Assembly: GCA_027886185.1 (NCBI GenBank)
Contig: WOAB01000833.1
Span: 642,501-706,500, forward strand
Origin: Rheum nobile
Lineage: Eukaryota; Streptophyta; Magnoliopsida; Caryophyllales; Polygonaceae
Reading direction: 5' to 3'
DNA length: 64,000 nucleotides
Positions 63,305-64,000 of this stretch are shown piece after piece (the stretch's first letter is position 1; every line of letters starts with the position of its first letter). Both the position numbers and the translations under genes were made by a program. The notes under the pieces are model-generated. The model had not been told where the DNA came from. It was given only the letters and a program-made list of their open reading frames with translations, and ran no database searches.

Positions 63305-63912
63305 TAGAGATGTTCACGGTTCTAGAACCTCTAGTTCCGATTCTAAAAAATCTGAACCGAAACCAAAACCGTCCAAGTCCGGTTCCATCCAGTTTTGCCG
63401 GTTGCGGTTCCGGATCCGGTTCTGGTTTCTGTCGGTTTTTAGCCGATTTCGGCTCCGTACCGGATAAAAATTAATATTCAAAAAAAGTTGAATATAAAAA
63501 AATAAGAAAATCTTAACATTAATCATTTAATCTTTATATTTTAATTATAAAATATATTCTTAAACTAAAAAATATAATAAGAATTTGTCTTTATACAAAA
63601 TTATAAGGGAAAAAATGGAAAAATAAAGGATTTGAACATAATTAAATTGCTTATGTGTTCTCTCTGGGTTAAAGAAATCAAAACCCACGTAGTCCTCTTA
63701 CCTTTATTATGGAAATTCAAATAGCTAATAAGTTTGAAATTGGCGGTTCTGAAACGGTTTGGAACGCCGGTTCCACGGTTCTATGAAATCTTGAACCGAA
63801 ACCGAAACCGGCCTCGAACGGTTTTAGTCGGTTCCGGTTACAGTTCCAGATGGTTTTAGGCGGTTCTAGAACCGCCGGTTGAACGGTTCAAAGGAAGAGC
63901 TGAACACCTCTA
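63305..63912. mobile_element. hAT-type MITE (608 bp)
   Basis: The ends TAGAGATGTTCA and, inverted, TAGAGGTGTTCA are hAT-like TIRs. Perfect 8-bp target duplications TACACGGG flank it (63297-63304 and 63913-63920). The interior is built of GGTTCCGGTT and AACCGAAACC words, common in plant hAT MITEs, around an AT-rich middle. No transposase. Confidence 0.9.
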
Positions 63913-63920
63913 TACACGGG

Positions 63921-64000
63921 GCATGGTTGTTCTAATAATTATGGGGACCCTGTAATATGACGAGAATACATTAGGGAGAATGACTCATTTTAAAAATAAA
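63921..64000. other. Window end, nothing recognised
   Basis: 80 bp of AT-rich sequence after the MITE duplication, without a recognisable feature. Confidence 0.4.

Overview
This is a plant nuclear genome window, most likely from a eudicot. The sequence is AT-rich, the introns are small, and the window holds Athila, Tekay, CRM/Reina-like and Tat-type Ty3/gypsy elements, two very large Mutator-like elements (MULEs) and a hAT MITE. Only one stretch, about 48.3-52.0 kb, looks like host gene space. It carries one clear gene for a long coiled-coil protein and one tentative small secreted peptide gene. I could run no searches, so family names rest on recognised motifs.

Layout. (1) 1-12.2 kb is a three-level nest on the + strand. 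E1 is a Tekay chromovirus (RT, RNase H, integrase with chromodomain, 2.4-kb 3' LTR). It sits inside the 5' LTR of E2, a CRM/Reina-like element that has lost gag and protease. E2 sits inside E3, the tail of a Tat/Retand-type pol with a second, archaeal-type RNase H. (2) 12.2-37.3 kb is an Athila nest. E4 is on the - strand (5' LTR at 35925-37267). It is interrupted at 14866-31668 by E5, a + strand non-autonomous Athila with CCCAT target duplications. E5's 3' LTR is in turn interrupted at 20627-31557 by E6, a full-length - strand Athila with two 1301-bp LTRs and AACAC target duplications. LTR divergence (E6 about 1 %, E5 about 3 %) agrees with the nesting order. E7, an LTR at 12241-13679, cuts the integrase of E4. 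(3) 37.3-47.3 kb holds a + strand gag gene (E8) split by MULE-2 (37621-46643), which has roughly 85-bp diverged terminal inverted repeats (TIRs) and a perfect 9-bp target duplication, TTTTTTAAA. MULE-2 has no transposase frame that I could find and is packed with inverted-repeat modules. (4) 48.3-52.0 kb is host gene space. (5) About 52.0-63.1 kb is MULE-1, with a multi-exon MuDR-type transposase gene (- strand) converging on a multi-exon Ulp1/C48 protease-like gene (+ strand), as in Kaonashi/CUMULE-type MULEs. Its introns and flanks carry on the order of a hundred copies of the word AATGACACTTTT, a visual estimate. (6) 63305-63912 is a 608-bp hAT-type MITE with an 8-bp target duplication, TACACGGG.

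Most worth following up are four signals that ordinary annotation would miss. They are: GNRA-tetraloop hairpins conserved between two Athila elements just upstream of their polypurine tracts; GC-rich palindromic words that occupy only the linkers and LTRs of several retrotransposon families; the MULE-1 dispersed word, which avoids exons and forms exact hairpins in a transposase intron; and the modular inverted-repeat content of MULE-2. Nearly all transposon reading frames are broken, often by stops of the C-to-T or G-to-A type.
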